From assembly GCA_964593455.1 (NCBI GenBank), contig CAZQHK010000043.1, positions 1-35,047 on the forward strand: a DNA stretch of 35,047 nucleotides, read 5' to 3'. Position 1 is the stretch's first letter, and the number at the start of each line of letters is the position of its first letter. The position numbers and the translations under genes were made by a program. The notes beneath the pieces were generated by a model. It made no database searches, was not told where the DNA came from, and was given only the letters and a program-made list of their open reading frames with translations. The DNA comes from CAZQHK01 sp964593455. GTDB lineage: Bacteria > Muiribacteriota > CAYSPT01. Of this stretch, positions 33,699 through 35,047 are shown piece after piece.

Positions 33699-35036
33699 AT
33701 GCCGGATGATTCTTTCAAGAATGTGGCAGTCATTGGGGCCGCGGGGAAAATGGGGAGTGGTATTGCTCTCTTGCTGTTGCAGGAGATAGCTCGACTGCAG
33801 GCCAAAGATACCGGGAAAGCCTGTGGCGCCCGTCTGCACCTGATAGATTCAAACGATCAGACTCTGGATGGGCTGCAGGCTTATCTGCGCTCCCAACTCG
33901 TCCGGTTCGCGGAAAAGAATATCAATGATTTACGGTCGTACTATCATGACCGCGCCGACCTCGTAGAAAACTTCGATATAATAGATTCCTTTGTCAACGA
34001 GGCGTTGATTAACGTGCGGTTGGATACGGATATCCAAAAGGCAAAAGATTCCGCCCTTATTTTTGAAGCTATCGTCGAGGATGTTGACATCAAAATACAG
34101 CTGCTGTCTAAGTTAAAAAAACAGAGCAAGGTGAATCCATACTTTTTCACCAATACCTCATCGATTCCCATCTCTTCTCTGAATGACGGAGCCGGTCTGG
34201 ATAACAGGATCGTGGGGTACCATTTTTACAACCCGCCCGCGGTCCAAAAACTGGTGGAACTGATCGTGATGCCGGATACCGGGAACGAGCTTGTCGAACT
34301 CTCCTGGGAGATAGGGAAACGATTGAAAAAAAAGCTTATTAAATCTAATGATGTGGCCGGATTTATCGGTAACGGCCATTTCATGAGAGACCTCCTGTAT
34401 GGGATTGAATTGGCCCGGGAACTATCAGACGATTACCAGGATTTTGAGGCGTTCTATATCATCAACAAAGTTTCCCAGGACCTCATGCTGCGCCCCATGG
34501 GAATCTTCCAGTTGATTGACTATGTGGGAGTCGATGTCTGCCGTCTCATCCTGAAAAGCATGAGCGGGCACCTGCATGACGATAGTCTTCACAGCGGTCT
34601 GCTCGACCGTTTACTCAAGCTTGGAGTAAAAGGCGGGCAGCGGTCGGACGGTACGCAAAAAGACGGGTTTATCAAGTATGAGAAAAACCGGCCGGCCGGT
34701 TTCTACAGCCTTGAAAAACAACAGTATTGCCTGCTGGCTGACGGAGATTGGGTTGAGTGCTGTGATACGGCAATAGGTCCTTTTCCCGGCGACTATATTC
34801 CGTGGAAAGTGCTTCTGAGGGATCCGAAGAAAGACGAAAAACTGAAGGTCTATTTCGGTAATCTGTTCGGTTCAATGAACTTTGGCTCGAAGCTGGCCAA
34901 ACGGTACCTGGAGAATTCACGCCGAATCGCCCATCAACTGGTGACCGGTGGGATAGCAGATACAGTTGAAAACGTGAACGGCGTACTGGTGAACGGCTTC
35001 TATCACCTGTACGGCCCCGAGAACGACTTGTTCTGA
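33699..35036 (+). CDS. 3-hydroxyacyl-CoA dehydrogenase family protein
   Basis: The 445-residue protein has an N-terminal Rossmann fold (VIGAAGKMGSGIA), the EAIVEDVDIK block, TNTSSIPIS and the catalytic His in GYHFYNPPAVQKLVEL, followed by an unusually long C-terminal half (about residues 200-445; usual enzymes are about 280-300). NAD-dependent oxidation or reduction of a 3-hydroxyacyl-CoA is expected. I chose the ATG at 33699 because the GGAGGAGG site is then 7 nt away; the ATG at 33693 overlaps the carrier stop (ATGA) but is too close. The gene continues the carboxylase operon, so it may act on a product of the same pathway. It ends 11 nt before the window end. Confidence 0.9.
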   Translation: MPDDSFKNVAVIGAAGKMGSGIALLLLQEIARLQAKDTGKACGARLHLIDSNDQTLDGLQAYLRSQLVRFAEKNINDLRSYYHDRADLVENFDIIDSFVNEALINVRLDTDIQKAKDSALIFEAIVEDVDIKIQLLSKLKKQSKVNPYFFTNTSSIPISSLNDGAGLDNRIVGYHFYNPPAVQKLVELIVMPDTGNELVELSWEIGKRLKKKLIKSNDVAGFIGNGHFMRDLLYGIELARELSDDYQDFEAFYIINKVSQDLMLRPMGIFQLIDYVGVDVCRLILKSMSGHLHDDSLHSGLLDRLLKLGVKGGQRSDGTQKDGFIKYEKNRPAGFYSLEKQQYCLLADGDWVECCDTAIGPFPGDYIPWKVLLRDPKKDEKLKVYFGNLFGSMNFGSKLAKRYLENSRRIAHQLVTGGIADTVENVNGVLVNGFYHLYGPENDLF

Positions 35037-35047
35037 TAGTTGGAATC

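Noticed and set aside
1..35047. CRISPR arrays, tRNA or rRNA genes, prophage or insertion-sequence genes
   Set aside because: I saw no regularly spaced identical repeats, no cloverleaf-like segment in the intergenic regions and no transposase, integrase or phage-like protein in any long frame.

Overview
The window is a chromosomal stretch of an uncultured, probably Gram-negative-type bacterium. The evidence is bacterial ftsH, miaB, mutS and folate genes, signal peptides and a lipobox-like site, and sigma70-like promoters. Base composition is moderate, near 50% GC by eye. Four things indicate a metagenomic or draft assembly of a little-studied lineage: the 100-N scaffold gap, the absence of any rRNA, tRNA or phage gene, long TPR proteins and unusual domain fusions. 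I cannot name the phylum from the sequence alone.

Layout. Positions 1-415 hold no convincing gene but carry three diverged copies of a ~50-60 bp repeat. Positions 416-2511 hold three leftward genes for exported or small beta-sandwich proteins: an Ig-like/DUF4019 protein, a class II glutamine amidotransferase with a signal peptide, and a frameshifted carboxypeptidase-regulatory-like gene. Positions 2596-5077 hold a rightward promoter, a 50-residue membrane protein and an overlapping APC permease with two UspA domains. Positions 5079-5259 are a 181-bp full-length palindrome with 24-bp perfect ends. Positions 5433-11739 are a leftward operon, ftsH-folE-folP-(BON/zinc-ribbon protein)-folK-wecB, with a good promoter upstream of ftsH. 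Positions 12030-17336 are rightward: miaB, a DUF362/ferredoxin protein and mutS. Positions 17386-22028 are leftward: a nucleoside-kinase-like protein with a ThrRS-like N-terminus, then a HerA-type ATPase fused to TPRs. From a divergent promoter pair, DUF523 and a large CHASE2 adenylate cyclase run rightward to 26077. Positions 26096-29833 are leftward: a HAMP membrane protein and a giant secreted TPR protein. Positions 30067-35036 are a rightward acyl-CoA carboxylase operon (carboxyltransferase, biotin carboxylase, biotin carrier) ending in a 3-hydroxyacyl-CoA dehydrogenase.

How the genes fit together. The ftsH operon covers folate synthesis from GTP (FolE, FolK, FolP; no folB here) plus envelope-sugar supply (WecB) and membrane proteolysis (FtsH). 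MiaB, MutS and FtsH are housekeeping. The cyclase, the HAMP protein and the secreted TPR protein suggest an envelope-sensing neighbourhood, although the cyclase is convergent with the other two. The right end is propionyl/acetyl-CoA-type metabolism.

The most notable signals are: (1) the CHASE2 sensor split by an insertion of about four carboxypeptidase-regulatory-like domains; (2) a secreted class II amidotransferase whose catalytic cysteine sits exactly at a lipobox/signal-cleavage position; (3) the 181-bp palindromic element; (4) the HerA-TPR fusion. In addition, the 100-N gap is flanked by identical 55-bp sequences. Merging them restores one uninterrupted 1088-residue cyclase, so the gap is probably an assembly artefact.
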